The notes under the pieces were generated by a model that saw only the letters and a program-made list of their open reading frames with translations, had not been told where the DNA came from and made no database searches. From contig NZ_PXZL01000031.1 of NCBI RefSeq assembly GCF_003013405.1, positions 27,844 to 91,843 on the forward strand: a DNA stretch of 64,000 nt. Reading direction: 5' to 3'. The DNA comes from Brevibacillus formosus (GTDB lineage: Bacteria > Bacillota > Bacilli > Brevibacillales > Brevibacillaceae). The translations under genes were made by a program, and so were the position numbers. Shown in pieces: positions 41,763 through 49,872 of the stretch; position 1 is the stretch's first letter, and each line of letters begins with the position of its first letter.

Positions 41763-41789
41763 AATCCTGACACACATGATGTCAGGATT
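41763..41789. promoter_or_regulatory. Perfect inverted repeat upstream of the WYL regulator operon
   Basis: AATCCTGACA and TGTCAGGATT are perfect 10-bp arms around a 7-bp spacer, 58 bp before the regulator start. It is placed as expected for an autoregulatory operator, though it directly follows a terminator. Confidence 0.5.
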
Positions 41790-41847
41790 CGTGCATTATG
41801 ATGATGACAGTTACCGAATAGGTGATGAACATGAGGAGTGTAAATAG

Positions 41848-42744
41848 ATGAAGCTAGATCGATTACTTGCCATCACGATAGAGTTGATTACGAAAAAACG
41901 GGTGACTGCAACAGAGCTTGCAGCCAGATTTGAGGTCTCTGTTCGAACGATTTATCGTGATGTTGAGTTAATTAATCAAGCTGGCATTCCCGTCGTTTCA
42001 TTTACGGGAGCAGATGGTGGATTCGAGCTGATGGAAGGTTTCTTCCTAACGAAGCAGCACTTCTCTGTGAAAGACTTTTCGGTCATATACAATCTCTTAA
42101 AAAGTACGGAAGGAGCTATCGGAGGAAAATATTCGACACTTGTTCAGAAGCTGGGTAGCCTGCAGCCTGCTCTACTGAATGGGGGAAGTGACGAATCCAT
42201 CATTTTTAACCTGAGTACAGTAGAAGATGAGAAGGCCACGATTCACCCGCTTTCAGAGGCGATCCAGCAAAATCGAGTCACGACTTTCTTGTATAGGAGT
42301 GCATCAGGTACGGTCTCAGAAAGACGAGTAGAGCCGCTCCGTCTATTTTGGGAGCGTGGAGCGTGGTATCTTCAGGCGATTTGCTTGTTGCGTCAGGCGA
42401 ATCGGATCTTTCGCCTTTCCAGGATGACCGCGATTGAGGTGACAGATGTCATTTTTCAACCAAGAAAAGATCAGACAAGCCAGGAAGAAGAAACGCAAGA
42501 CTTTGAAGGGACACTCGCGCATCTCCGTTTTGATCCGTCTGTAGGGATACGTGTGTTGGAGCAATTCCCGGGAGAATGCACGCATCACGGTACGCATATC
42601 GATTTGCACAAAGTTTTTTATAAACGAGACTACGCGATTTCAGTCGTATTAAGTTATGGAGCAAAGGTGGAGATCATCTCTCCTGATGACCTAAAGGAAG
42701 ACGTATTGAAAGAAATCAAAGAGATTCAGCAACGCTACCAATAA
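41848..42744 (+). CDS. HTH/WYL-domain transcriptional regulator (YafY type)
   Basis: A 298-aa regulator. An N-terminal DeoR-like HTH (LDRLLAITIELITKKRVTAT, ELAARFEVSVRTIYRDVELI) is followed by a WYL ligand domain (AIQQNRVTTFLYRSASG, VEPLRLFWERGAWYLQAICL, RIFRLSRMTAIEVTD). WYL domains bind single-stranded nucleic acid or other ligands and are frequent in stress and defence regulators. GAGGAG precedes the start. It heads an operon with an NmrA-type oxidoreductase and a two-gene ABC exporter, which it probably regulates through the inverted repeat upstream. Confidence 0.83.
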   Translation: MKLDRLLAITIELITKKRVTATELAARFEVSVRTIYRDVELINQAGIPVVSFTGADGGFELMEGFFLTKQHFSVKDFSVIYNLLKSTEGAIGGKYSTLVQKLGSLQPALLNGGSDESIIFNLSTVEDEKATIHPLSEAIQQNRVTTFLYRSASGTVSERRVEPLRLFWERGAWYLQAICLLRQANRIFRLSRMTAIEVTDVIFQPRKDQTSQEEETQDFEGTLAHLRFDPSVGIRVLEQFPGECTHHGTHIDLHKVFYKRDYAISVVLSYGAKVEIISPDDLKEDVLKEIKEIQQRYQ

Positions 42745-42763
42745 TTTGAGGAGGATGTACAAA

Positions 42764-43573
42764 ATGACGATTTTAGTAACGGGTGCAACAGGTACGGTAG
42801 GGAGACATGTGGTGGATCAGCTTTTGAAAAAGGGAGTCAAGGTGCGTACCATTTCGCGAAATCCGGAAAAAGCCGACCTACCAGCGGGAGTAGAGGTTGT
42901 GGCAGGAGACCTTGCTATACCGGAAAGCTTGGAAGCAGCACTGCAAGGTGTAACGGCTCTGCACTTACTTGCATCTAGCTACAACTTTCAAACCGATCCG
43001 AAGGTAGTCGAAATGGCGGAAAGAGCTGGTGTGAAGCGCGTATCCGTCTTGGTGAGCGACACCGAAGGGCCTGTGGAAGAAGCATTGGCAAACAGCGGGA
43101 TGGAATGGACTCTCCTGAAGCCTGTGGAATTCATGTCCAATGCGATTGTCGATTGGCAGGAATCGATTCGTTTGGAGGGAGTTGTGCGGGAGCCTTTTGG
43201 CAATGCCTTAAGCGCGAAAGTACACGAAGCAGATATCGCGAGTGTTTCTGTGGTGGCATTGCTTAAATCGGGACACCATGGGCAAAGCTATTATCTCACT
43301 GGCCCAGAGGCGATTACGCGCATTGAATCAGTTCAGATAATTTCGAAAATTTTAGGGAGAGAAATTCGGTTTGAGGAGCTTACGGAAGAGCAGGCGCGAC
43401 AGAATTGGAGAGATCAGGGCTACGAGGAGGGAGATATCGAATTTTTCGTAGCCATGGGCAAAAATCCACCTGAAGTAGGCTACACGGTCTTGTCTACAGT
43501 GGAACAAGTGACGGGAAAGCCTGCAAGGACGTTTGCCGAATGGGCATCCGAACATAAAAGCTATTTTGTATAA
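42764..43573 (+). CDS. NmrA-like NAD(P)-binding protein (atypical short-chain dehydrogenase)
   Basis: A 269-aa Rossmann protein with the NmrA/QOR2-like pattern: TILVTGATGTVGRHVVDQLL dinucleotide loop, VRTISRNPEKADLPAGVEVV, and VTALHLLASSYNFQTDPKVV. It lacks the YxxxK pair of classical short-chain dehydrogenases. Members reduce quinones or act as redox sensors. GGAGG lies 9 nt before ATG 42764. It is translated between the WYL regulator and the ABC genes with gaps of 19 and 12 bp, so all four form one operon. Confidence 0.8.
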   Translation: MTILVTGATGTVGRHVVDQLLKKGVKVRTISRNPEKADLPAGVEVVAGDLAIPESLEAALQGVTALHLLASSYNFQTDPKVVEMAERAGVKRVSVLVSDTEGPVEEALANSGMEWTLLKPVEFMSNAIVDWQESIRLEGVVREPFGNALSAKVHEADIASVSVVALLKSGHHGQSYYLTGPEAITRIESVQIISKILGREIRFEELTEEQARQNWRDQGYEEGDIEFFVAMGKNPPEVGYTVLSTVEQVTGKPARTFAEWASEHKSYFV

Positions 43574-43585
43574 GGAGTGGCCGCT

Positions 43586-44539
43586 ATGTCATTTGCCATT
43601 GAAGTCACGAATCTTAGGAAATCGTTTGGGGATCATGTGGTGGTCAAAGGAATTGACCTGCATGTAAAAAAAGGAGAGCTATTCGCTTTGCTCGGGCCGA
43701 ATGGCGCTGGAAAAACGACAATCATCCATATGCTTTCCACGCTCCTTGCGCTAGACGGAGGGACGGCGTTGGTAGCCGGCTGCGATATCGTGAAAAATGC
43801 GCAGGCTGTGCGCAAGAAAATAAGTCTGACGGGGTAGTTTGCTGCCCTGGATGAAGGATTAACTGGTTTGCAAAACTTGATCCTGATTGGCAGATTGTTT
43901 GGCTACTCCACGAGGGAGGCCCGTACAAAAGCAAGCGAGCTGCTTCACGCCTTTGGGCTTACAGATGCCAAGGATCGTACGGTAGAAAACTATTCTGGCG
44001 GGATGCGGCGACGGTTAGATATCGCCGCTAGCGTCCTCACACAGCCAGAGCTTATTTTTCTGGATGAGCCAACCACGGGTCTTGACCCGCAAAGTCGGCA
44101 ACAAGTATGGGAAGTCGTCCGTACGCTTTTGAAATCAGGCACCACTGTGCTATTAACGACTCAATATCTCAAAGAAGCAGATCAGCTAGCAGACCGGATC
44201 GCGGTGATCGATAAAGGAACGATGATTGCAGAAGGGACACCTGAGCAGTTAAAAGCCTCGGTGGGAGGAAAGACGTTGACGGTTCGATTGACCGAACATT
44301 TGAACAAGGAACGGATAAGCCGTCTTTTGGAAGAACATCTTCGGTTGCCGATTTATCCAGATCAAGATAACCCGCATTTTTTCAGAATCCCGGTAAAAGA
44401 AGCGAGTCTGGCAAACCAAGCAATCGGGTTGCTTCTGGCTCATAATGTTTTCATCGAGCATTTTTCCTTGAGTGACCCGAGTTTGGAAGAGGTGTTTTTG
44501 GTCCTGACTCGTGGCGAAAAGAAGGAGGCCTTCTCATGA
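43586..44539 (+). pseudogene. DrrA-type ABC transporter ATPase with an in-frame amber stop at the Q-loop
   Basis: The frame from ATG 43586 encodes a drug-type ABC ATPase of 317 residues except that codon 84 (43835-43837) is TAG. Before it are LRKSFGDHVVVKGIDLHVKK and Walker A GPNGAGKTT. The amber follows KISLTG and precedes FAALDEGLTGLQNL, exactly where relatives have the Q-loop Gln (LTGQFAAVDE). After it, the signature YSGGMRRRLD, Walker B LIFLDEPTTGLD and H-loop region LLTTQYLKEADQLADR are intact. A single C-to-T change (CAG to TAG) explains it. Reinitiation at TTG 43868 has no ribosome site and would lack Walker A. Either the gene is freshly dead, suppressed, or the base is a sequencing error. 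Confidence 0.88.
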
Positions 44540-45318
44540 ACGCAAGTCATACGCCCAGTACCTTTGCGGCGATCCGCATCTTTATGTGGCGCACATGGCA
44601 AAACACACAGAATAACCTTTTCACAATTTGTATGGACGCTATCCTCTCACCTGTGATGATGTTGCTTATTTTTACTTATTTGTTTGGTGGAGCCATCGCT
44701 GGTTCTACGGCAGCGTATCTCCAGTTTTTTCTGCCAGGTGTTCTTGTGTTGACGATCATTCCAATGACGGTCTATAGCGGGACGACCATCTGCCAGGATA
44801 TAGCGAAGGGCGTGTATAACCGTTTTCGTACCATGCCTTTTTGGCAGCCGGCGTCTGTCATAGGCCCATTACTGACAGACGGCCTACGTTATACGATTGC
44901 CATACTCGTCGCCTTTGGGACAGGAATGCTGCTGGGGTTTCGTCCAGAAGCCGGCATAGTCGGTGCGGCACTCGCTATTTTGTATATTATTTTCTTTGCC
45001 TTTAGTGTGAGCTGGATTTTTTCCATGATCGGTATTTTGGCAAAGCGACCGGAGACAGTATCGGGTTCGAGCATGTTTTTTGTGTACCCGTTGCTTTTTG
45101 CTAGTACGATCTTCGTAGATTCTTCGACCATGCCTAGATGGATGGGGACAATCGTTAATCTAAACCCGATCAGTATCGCAGTAGGGACGGTTCGAGGATT
45201 GATGGGGGGAACAGCAAATCTGTCTGATGTTTTGGTTGGAATCGGATTATGTCTACTGATGATTGTCATATTTGCTCCGTTAACAATGCGTCTGTATTTG
45301 ACCAAACCGAATCGATAA
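44536..45318 (+). CDS. ABC-2 type transporter permease (DrrB-like)
   Basis: A 260-aa permease with six helices of the ABC-2 family, DrrB branch: SPVMMLLIFTYLFGGAIAGS, YLQFFLPGVLVLTIIPMTVY, ICQDIAKGVYNRFRTMPFW and NPISIAVGTVRGLMGG. It overlaps the ATPase stop (ATGA, 4 bp) and is translated together with it. With an intact partner it would export a drug or lipid-like compound. Because the ATPase carries an amber codon, the permease may be orphaned. Confidence 0.85.
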   Translation: MNASHTPSTFAAIRIFMWRTWQNTQNNLFTICMDAILSPVMMLLIFTYLFGGAIAGSTAAYLQFFLPGVLVLTIIPMTVYSGTTICQDIAKGVYNRFRTMPFWQPASVIGPLLTDGLRYTIAILVAFGTGMLLGFRPEAGIVGAALAILYIIFFAFSVSWIFSMIGILAKRPETVSGSSMFFVYPLLFASTIFVDSSTMPRWMGTIVNLNPISIAVGTVRGLMGGTANLSDVLVGIGLCLLMIVIFAPLTMRLYLTKPNR

Positions 45319-45334
45319 CTTGCGGATCACAGGG

Positions 45335-45365
45335 AAAGCGTCGACGATCAATGTCGATGCTTTTT
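45335..45365 (+). terminator. Terminator of the WYL-NmrA-ABC operon
   Basis: AAAGCGTCGAC and GTCGATGCTTT (11 bp with one G-T pair) around a short loop, then TTT; 16 nt after the stop. Confidence 0.65.
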
Positions 45366-45431
45366 ATGTATAGTGAAAAAGGTCGTATTTTCTATTCTTT
45401 TCTATCATTCGGTTATCTCTTCCAGAATATT

Positions 45432-45448
45432 GTGGTATAATCTACCAC
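45432..45448 (+). promoter_or_regulatory. Extended -10 promoter inside an inverted repeat
   Basis: TGGTATAAT (45433-45441) is a perfect extended -10 element. It lies inside GTGGTA-TAATC-TACCAC, a perfect 6-bp inverted repeat, so a bound repressor would cover the promoter of the TraB/GumN-type gene 54 bp downstream. Confidence 0.5.
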
Positions 45449-45501
45449 TAAGACAGAATGGCACAAAATCATTCAGCTTAGAATCGAGAGGAGAAAGTTT
45501 C

Positions 45502-46884
45502 ATGAAATTAAACAAACGCTGGAGTAGATTGACTCGCTGGGCGGGTACAGGTGCACTCAGTTTGGCGCTTTTGCTAGGGTATGTGCTTCCAGTCCACGGG
45601 CAGACTCCCGTAGCTCCCATAATCAGTCCTTGGTCGGTGACCACGTTGAACGAAGGGGAGAAATACGGAATTTTTCCACTGGCGTGGTATGAAGAAGGTT
45701 CTTTTCAGCAATCGATTCCTGCTGACAAGTTTATTACCTTGATGGAAGGAACGGCGAAAAAGCTGGATCATCTGGGACTGAAGAAAAAGAACGCTTCCTT
45801 GTCCTTCCCGACTGATAAGGTCATTACGAGAGAAGCAGTCATTACTTCTTTGTACAAACTCCTGGCAAACTACGAACTGCCAGCAGCATTCGAAATGACC
45901 GGGGATAACCCGATTGACTATATGAAGAAAAAAGGCTTGGTCAAAGGGACAAGCGCAGGTCTCGAGCTGAACCAGCCAAGCACGGTTGAACAAGCGACGG
46001 TGATGGCGAGCAGACTGGTCGAGTTCGCATACGATACCGTGGGCGGCGGTGCCGAAGGTCTCATGTGGAAAGTGACCAACGGCAAAAACACCATGTACTT
46101 GCTTGGCTCGATTCACATGGGGATTGCAGATATGTACCCGATGCAAAAAGACATCCGTGAAGCGTATGATGAGTCGGATGAACTGTGGGTCGAAGCCGAT
46201 ATTATCAATGGTGATAATGACTATTTAACACAAAAGATGGTATTCACGGATGGCACCACATTGAAGGACCACGTATCCGCGGAGACGTACCAAAAGGTGC
46301 AAAAATTGCTTGCCAAGCTGCAACTGCCAGCCAATTCCTTTGACACCTACAGACCATTTGCTATTTCGTTGTCTGTGCCAACGCTTGGCTATGTTGACAG
46401 TGAAACGGATGTTCAGTTCGCGATGCTAACGGGTATCGATAGGTACTTCCTGACAAAGGCGATGCTGGATGAGAAGCCGATCAACGAGCTGGAAGGCATT
46501 AAGCTGCAAGCGGATTTGCTGTCAGGTGTACCGGCAGAGCAGCAGGAAAAAGAATTGAACATTATTTTAGATAGCGCTATGTCCGAAAAAGGGCTGGAGG
46601 ACGGCACAAAGCTCTTAAAAGACATGCAGACGGAATGGGTAGAAGGCGATCTGAATGGCTTTATCCAGATCATGACGACGCATGGCGATTTCGGTGAGGG
46701 CGAAGTTAACCAGCGTTTGCTCGGTGAGCGAGACAAAAACATGGCTATGAAACTGGCAGAAGTGTTGGAGAAAGAAGGGGAAACGACTTCTTTTGTCGTG
46801 GTCGGTGCTGCCCACTTCTCGATGGAAGGCATGGTTATCGATCATTTGAAAGCCAAGGGCTATCATGTGCAGCAATTGCAATAA
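45502..46884 (+). CDS. Secreted TraB/GumN-family protein with SLH-like N-terminal region
   Basis: A 460-aa exported protein. A signal peptide covers about 1-34 (TGALSLALLLGYVLPVHGQ). The next 150 residues look like degenerate SLH modules (DKVITREAVITSLYKLLANY, STVEQATVMASRLVEFAYD). From about 195 it is a TraB/GumN (PrgY, ChaN-like) domain with MYLLGSIHMGIADMYPMQ at the front, ADIINGDNDYL, and FVVVGAAHFSMEGMVIDHL near the end; the GxxH pairs are typical of this putative metal-dependent protease family. ATG 45502 follows GAGGAG. It is monocistronic under a promoter embedded in an inverted repeat. Confidence 0.8.
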   Translation: MKLNKRWSRLTRWAGTGALSLALLLGYVLPVHGQTPVAPIISPWSVTTLNEGEKYGIFPLAWYEEGSFQQSIPADKFITLMEGTAKKLDHLGLKKKNASLSFPTDKVITREAVITSLYKLLANYELPAAFEMTGDNPIDYMKKKGLVKGTSAGLELNQPSTVEQATVMASRLVEFAYDTVGGGAEGLMWKVTNGKNTMYLLGSIHMGIADMYPMQKDIREAYDESDELWVEADIINGDNDYLTQKMVFTDGTTLKDHVSAETYQKVQKLLAKLQLPANSFDTYRPFAISLSVPTLGYVDSETDVQFAMLTGIDRYFLTKAMLDEKPINELEGIKLQADLLSGVPAEQQEKELNIILDSAMSEKGLEDGTKLLKDMQTEWVEGDLNGFIQIMTTHGDFGEGEVNQRLLGERDKNMAMKLAEVLEKEGETTSFVVVGAAHFSMEGMVIDHLKAKGYHVQQLQ

Positions 46885-46896
46885 GAGCTGGAATAG

Positions 46897-46930
46897 GAAG
46901 TGTCGGCACGCATGCTGGCACTTCTTTTTT
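46897..46930 (+). terminator. Terminator of the TraB/GumN gene
   Basis: GAAGTG-type stem with imperfect inner pairing (GAAGTGTCGGCA with TGCTGGCACTTC) and six T. Confidence 0.75.
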
Positions 46931-47026
46931 GTTTACCGAAAAATTGCTTACCCGGACAACTGTTGCTAACATTCTCCAGCTGGTAGTAAAATTATACTAT
47001 CTTGGCATACATAGGAGGTATTTTGC

Positions 47027-47530
47027 GTGGGCTTGTTTGATATGTTTAAGACAGACAAAGGGGAAGAAATGACCCCTCATTTTGGATTCGCATGTTCCTT
47101 GCTCTACATGATGAAATCAGATGGAGAAATGGACCATGAGGAAATCGGTCAATTGCTCGCTGTATTGGGCGGTGAAGAAAGCAACGGCGTGATTGGCGTA
47201 GGTGCGAATAACAGACAGTTGCTCGAAAATGCAATGAAATATACACGCAATAACTCCATCGAGAAATTCTTGAGCGAAGTAACTCCATTGCTCACAGATG
47301 CTCAAAAAATGTGCATCCTGGTTAACCTGATCGATTCTTCCCTGGCAGATGGCCAACCTGAGCGTGAAGAGCAAGAACTGTTTGGCAAGTTCTTGACTGC
47401 ATTTAATATTTCGGAAGATCGTTTCCGTCCATTCTTTGAAGTAATCGTGTTGAAAAATGACCGTGGTGTGTTCGTGAATCAAAATCATCCAAAGAACCAA
47501 CCAGGTTACAGAGTTACCCTTCCCGTTTAA
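47027..47530 (+). CDS. TerB-like protein
   Basis: A 167-aa acidic helical protein resembling the TerB (tellurite resistance, DjlA N-terminal) fold: FACSLLYMMKSDGEMDHEEI carries the usual acidic metal-binding turn, and AQKMCILVNLIDSSLADGQP repeats that pattern in the second half, followed by REEQELFGKFLTAFNISEDR. TerB domains bind metal ions at the membrane inner face. No other ter genes are nearby. The GTG start at 47027 has GGAGG 8 nt upstream. Monocistronic. Confidence 0.68.
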   Translation: MGLFDMFKTDKGEEMTPHFGFACSLLYMMKSDGEMDHEEIGQLLAVLGGEESNGVIGVGANNRQLLENAMKYTRNNSIEKFLSEVTPLLTDAQKMCILVNLIDSSLADGQPEREEQELFGKFLTAFNISEDRFRPFFEVIVLKNDRGVFVNQNHPKNQPGYRVTLPV

Positions 47531-47546
47531 TCCATGATACGAATTC

Positions 47547-47576
47547 AAAACCTTCTCATTTGAGAAGGTTTTTTTC
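47547..47576 (+). terminator. Terminator of the TerB-like gene
   Basis: AAAACCTTCTCA and TGAGAAGGTTTT with a 2-nt loop and seven T. Confidence 0.88.
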
Positions 47577-47680
47577 GTTTTTCGAAAAAGACATCTCCCC
47601 AAAAGAGCAATACAGAAGAAATGCTACCGCTGTGATTGTGCTACGATCTGCTTAGGAAAAAAATGAAAGGTGGGACCCCC

Positions 47681-48082
47681 ATGCGGAGTCAAATTTCCAA
47701 AACGCGTTTGTGGATTGCACGGATTATGAGCGGACTTGTCATTCTTTTTATGCTTTTTGACGGCGTATTCAAACTGATCCAACCTGCTCCTGTTGTAGAG
47801 GGAACCCTCGTACTCGGCTATGCGGAGCATCATATTGGCGTGATTGGAATTCTCGCCCTTGTATCAACAGTGTTGTATGCTATACCACGGACAGCAGTTT
47901 TGGGTGCGCTTCTGTTGACTGGATTTTTCGGTGGTGTCATTGCGACCCAGATCCGTGTCGATGCGCCACTCTTTTCCCATACGCTGTTTGCTGTCTACCT
48001 CGCGATTTTGATGTGGGGCGGATTGTGGCTGCGGGATGAGCGGGTGCGAAAACTGTTGTTTGTTGCAAAAGGGGAAAAATGA
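47681..48082 (+). CDS. DoxX-like membrane protein
   Basis: A 133-aa protein with four helices of the DoxX_2-like type: RIMSGLVILFMLFDGVFKLI, VEGTLVLGYAEHHIGVIGIL, TAVLGALLLTGFFGGVIATQ and a last helix before a basic tail. The family is linked to respiratory quinol oxidation or redox stress in some bacteria; the stand-alone role is unknown. AAAGGTGGG precedes ATG 47681. It overlaps the following kinase gene by ATGA, so both are one operon. Confidence 0.75.
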   Translation: MRSQISKTRLWIARIMSGLVILFMLFDGVFKLIQPAPVVEGTLVLGYAEHHIGVIGILALVSTVLYAIPRTAVLGALLLTGFFGGVIATQIRVDAPLFSHTLFAVYLAILMWGGLWLRDERVRKLLFVAKGEK

Positions 48083-48657
48083 TGTTCGAGCAACTGCTAG
48101 ACGCAATCGCACAAAGCTCGAAAAAGAGCGCTACACTGCTCATTGGGATCGATGGTGGTGGAGGCGCTGGGAAAAGTACCTTGGCTGAAAAAATAAAAGT
48201 GGCTTGCGATGACGTGACGATTGTTCACATGGATGATTTCTACTTGCCGTCTTCGCAACGAATCGACACAAAGCCCGCTAACAAACCGATAGGGGCGGAT
48301 TTTGATTGGGAGCGTCTGGCTAGCCAAGTACTGGAACCGCTACTTCAGGAAAAAACAGGACGTTATCAACGGTATGATTGGGAGACAGACACATTAGCCG
48401 AGTGGCATTCAGTTCCGGTCGGAGGAATTGTAGTCGTGGAAGGAGTATACGCGATTCGAAGGGAACTGGCCACGCATTACGATTTGACGATTTGGATCGA
48501 GACGCCAAGAAGCACGAGGCTGTTGAGAGGGCTTGAGCGAGACGGGGAAGCAGCTCGTGATCTATGGGAAAATCAATGGATGGTGGCAGAAGATTTGTAC
48601 CGAGAGCAACACGAACCGCATAAGAGAGCGGACTTCATTATTGATGGAACCCCGTGA
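48079..48657 (+). CDS. Uridine kinase-like P-loop kinase
   Basis: A 192-aa nucleoside-kinase-type P-loop protein: Walker A GGGGAGKST (IGIDGGGGAGKSTLAEKI), HMDDFYLPSSQRID with the DDFY-type substrate/Mg motif of uridine and pantothenate kinases, DFDWERL, and VVVEGVYAIRREL. The length and motifs fit the uridine kinase-like family; the phosphorylated substrate cannot be fixed. ATG 48079 overlaps the DoxX stop; ATG 48082 is an equal choice. Confidence 0.8.
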   Translation: MMFEQLLDAIAQSSKKSATLLIGIDGGGGAGKSTLAEKIKVACDDVTIVHMDDFYLPSSQRIDTKPANKPIGADFDWERLASQVLEPLLQEKTGRYQRYDWETDTLAEWHSVPVGGIVVVEGVYAIRRELATHYDLTIWIETPRSTRLLRGLERDGEAARDLWENQWMVAEDLYREQHEPHKRADFIIDGTP

Positions 48658-48676
48658 TCAACAACTACTCAAAAAG

Positions 48677-48708
48677 AAGCTGTAGCCACTTTCCGGCTAC
48701 AGCTTTTT
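48677..48708. terminator. Bidirectional terminator between kinase and AraC regulator
   Basis: AAGCTGTAGCC and GGCTACAGCTT with a 7-nt loop, A-run on one side and T-run on the other. Confidence 0.88.
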
Positions 48709-48716
48709 CCATGATC

Positions 48717-49691
48717 CTATTTGGTTGTAACCGTGAATCTCCGGTATTCGTTGGGCAACAGCCCGGTGCTCTTGCGAAACAACTGGGAGAAGCGACTGGA
48801 GTTGTGGTAGCCCACGATATACGCAATCTGATTGATGTGTAAATCGGTGTTCGTAAGCAGTTGCTCGGCGTGAATCATTCGCTTGTTTTGGATATATTCG
48901 GTAATGGTGCATTGGTTCGCTTGCTTAAAGGTGTATTTCAGCTTGGTGAGTCCCATGCAGGCGATCCGGGCAAGGTGCTCCAAGTGTATTTCGGAGGCAA
49001 AATAATCGTCAATGTAGGCGGTCACAGCTGTCAGGCCGTCCAAATCCTGCCGGGATATGCTTTTCGTTGGATGCGATTTTTGGTGTGCTTTGGCCTTTTC
49101 CACGATCAGTGATACTGCTTCTGCGACTTTCCCCTCGTAGTACAGCTTTGCGGCAATTCCCGTTCCCCGAAAATTCCGTATCTGTCTGAGCAAGAAAACA
49201 AGCTCCGCGAAATTCGTCATCCCATCTACCGTAATAAAGGACGAGCGCAGGTCCTTATACTCTACTGGATATTTGCTTTTCAAATAATCCTCGTAATACT
49301 CCGGCATGATTTCAATAGCTGTCGAGCGGATGGGAATGTTTTTGCGATAGCTGGCCCGATACACATTGTTATAGCCGAAATGGACGCGGATGCAGCCGCT
49401 TGACAATCGTTTATACGGATTGAATTCTTCTCCAGAGACGGAATCGTAATAATTGAAGCTCAGGTACTTGGGTTGCTGGAATTCCAGAAACAAATCCTCG
49501 TAAAAGACGAAATCTTGGATCGAAATCGAGAACAGGTTGTCGCGCGTATAAGTCCAGTAGCGACCCTGCCCTTTCTCTGGCAAAACAGAAAAGCAAACAC
49601 CTTCGGGATTGTATGGACCGTGGTCGTCGTCAGGATAAAAGCCGCATTGCATTAAACACGGCGTATGTAGTTCCGTCAGAATATCTTTCAT
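48717..49691 (-). CDS. AraC-family regulator next to a Fur-boxed ECF transporter
   Basis: A 324-aa AraC-type regulator. The C-terminal 100 residues hold the two HTHs: LEHLARIACMGLTKLKYTFK and INQIAYIVGYHNSSRFSQLF, ending RKSTGLLPNEYRR. The N-terminal region (about 1-200, with MQCGFYPDDDHGPYNPEGV) resembles regulators of siderophore uptake such as those that bind the iron complex, but the similarity is weak. The start at 49691 is preferred over 49733. It is divergent from the EcfT gene, with a Fur box between them, so it is probably an activator of iron-related uptake. Confidence 0.8.
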   Translation of the reverse strand: MKDILTELHTPCLMQCGFYPDDDHGPYNPEGVCFSVLPEKGQGRYWTYTRDNLFSISIQDFVFYEDLFLEFQQPKYLSFNYYDSVSGEEFNPYKRLSSGCIRVHFGYNNVYRASYRKNIPIRSTAIEIMPEYYEDYLKSKYPVEYKDLRSSFITVDGMTNFAELVFLLRQIRNFRGTGIAAKLYYEGKVAEAVSLIVEKAKAHQKSHPTKSISRQDLDGLTAVTAYIDDYFASEIHLEHLARIACMGLTKLKYTFKQANQCTITEYIQNKRMIHAEQLLTNTDLHINQIAYIVGYHNSSRFSQLFRKSTGLLPNEYRRFTVTTK

Positions 49692-49772
49692 TAAAGTCAC
49701 CACCCATGCCGTGATCGGACGAAAACATACCATGAAAAGACGTATGTCTACCTGTCGTATTGCTAGAGATTA

Positions 49773-49787
49773 TGATCATCATTATCA
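49773..49787. promoter_or_regulatory. Fur box between the AraC regulator and the ECF operon
   Basis: TGATCATCATTATCA matches the Fur 7-1-7 consensus TGATAATNATTATCA at every defined position but one. It lies 100 bp before EcfT and 82 bp before the AraC start, able to control both. Confidence 0.78.
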
Positions 49788-49872
49788 TTACGATTTGTAA
49801 GGGGGAATGCTGCGTGCTTCTTCTCCCCTTAATAAGGTTGTGTGTGATCTCGGTTGTAGGGGTGTCTGTCGA

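Noticed and set aside
43868..44539. Separate 223-aa ABC ATPase gene
   Set aside because: It is the second part of the frame from 43586 after one amber codon, lacks Walker A and has no ribosome site.
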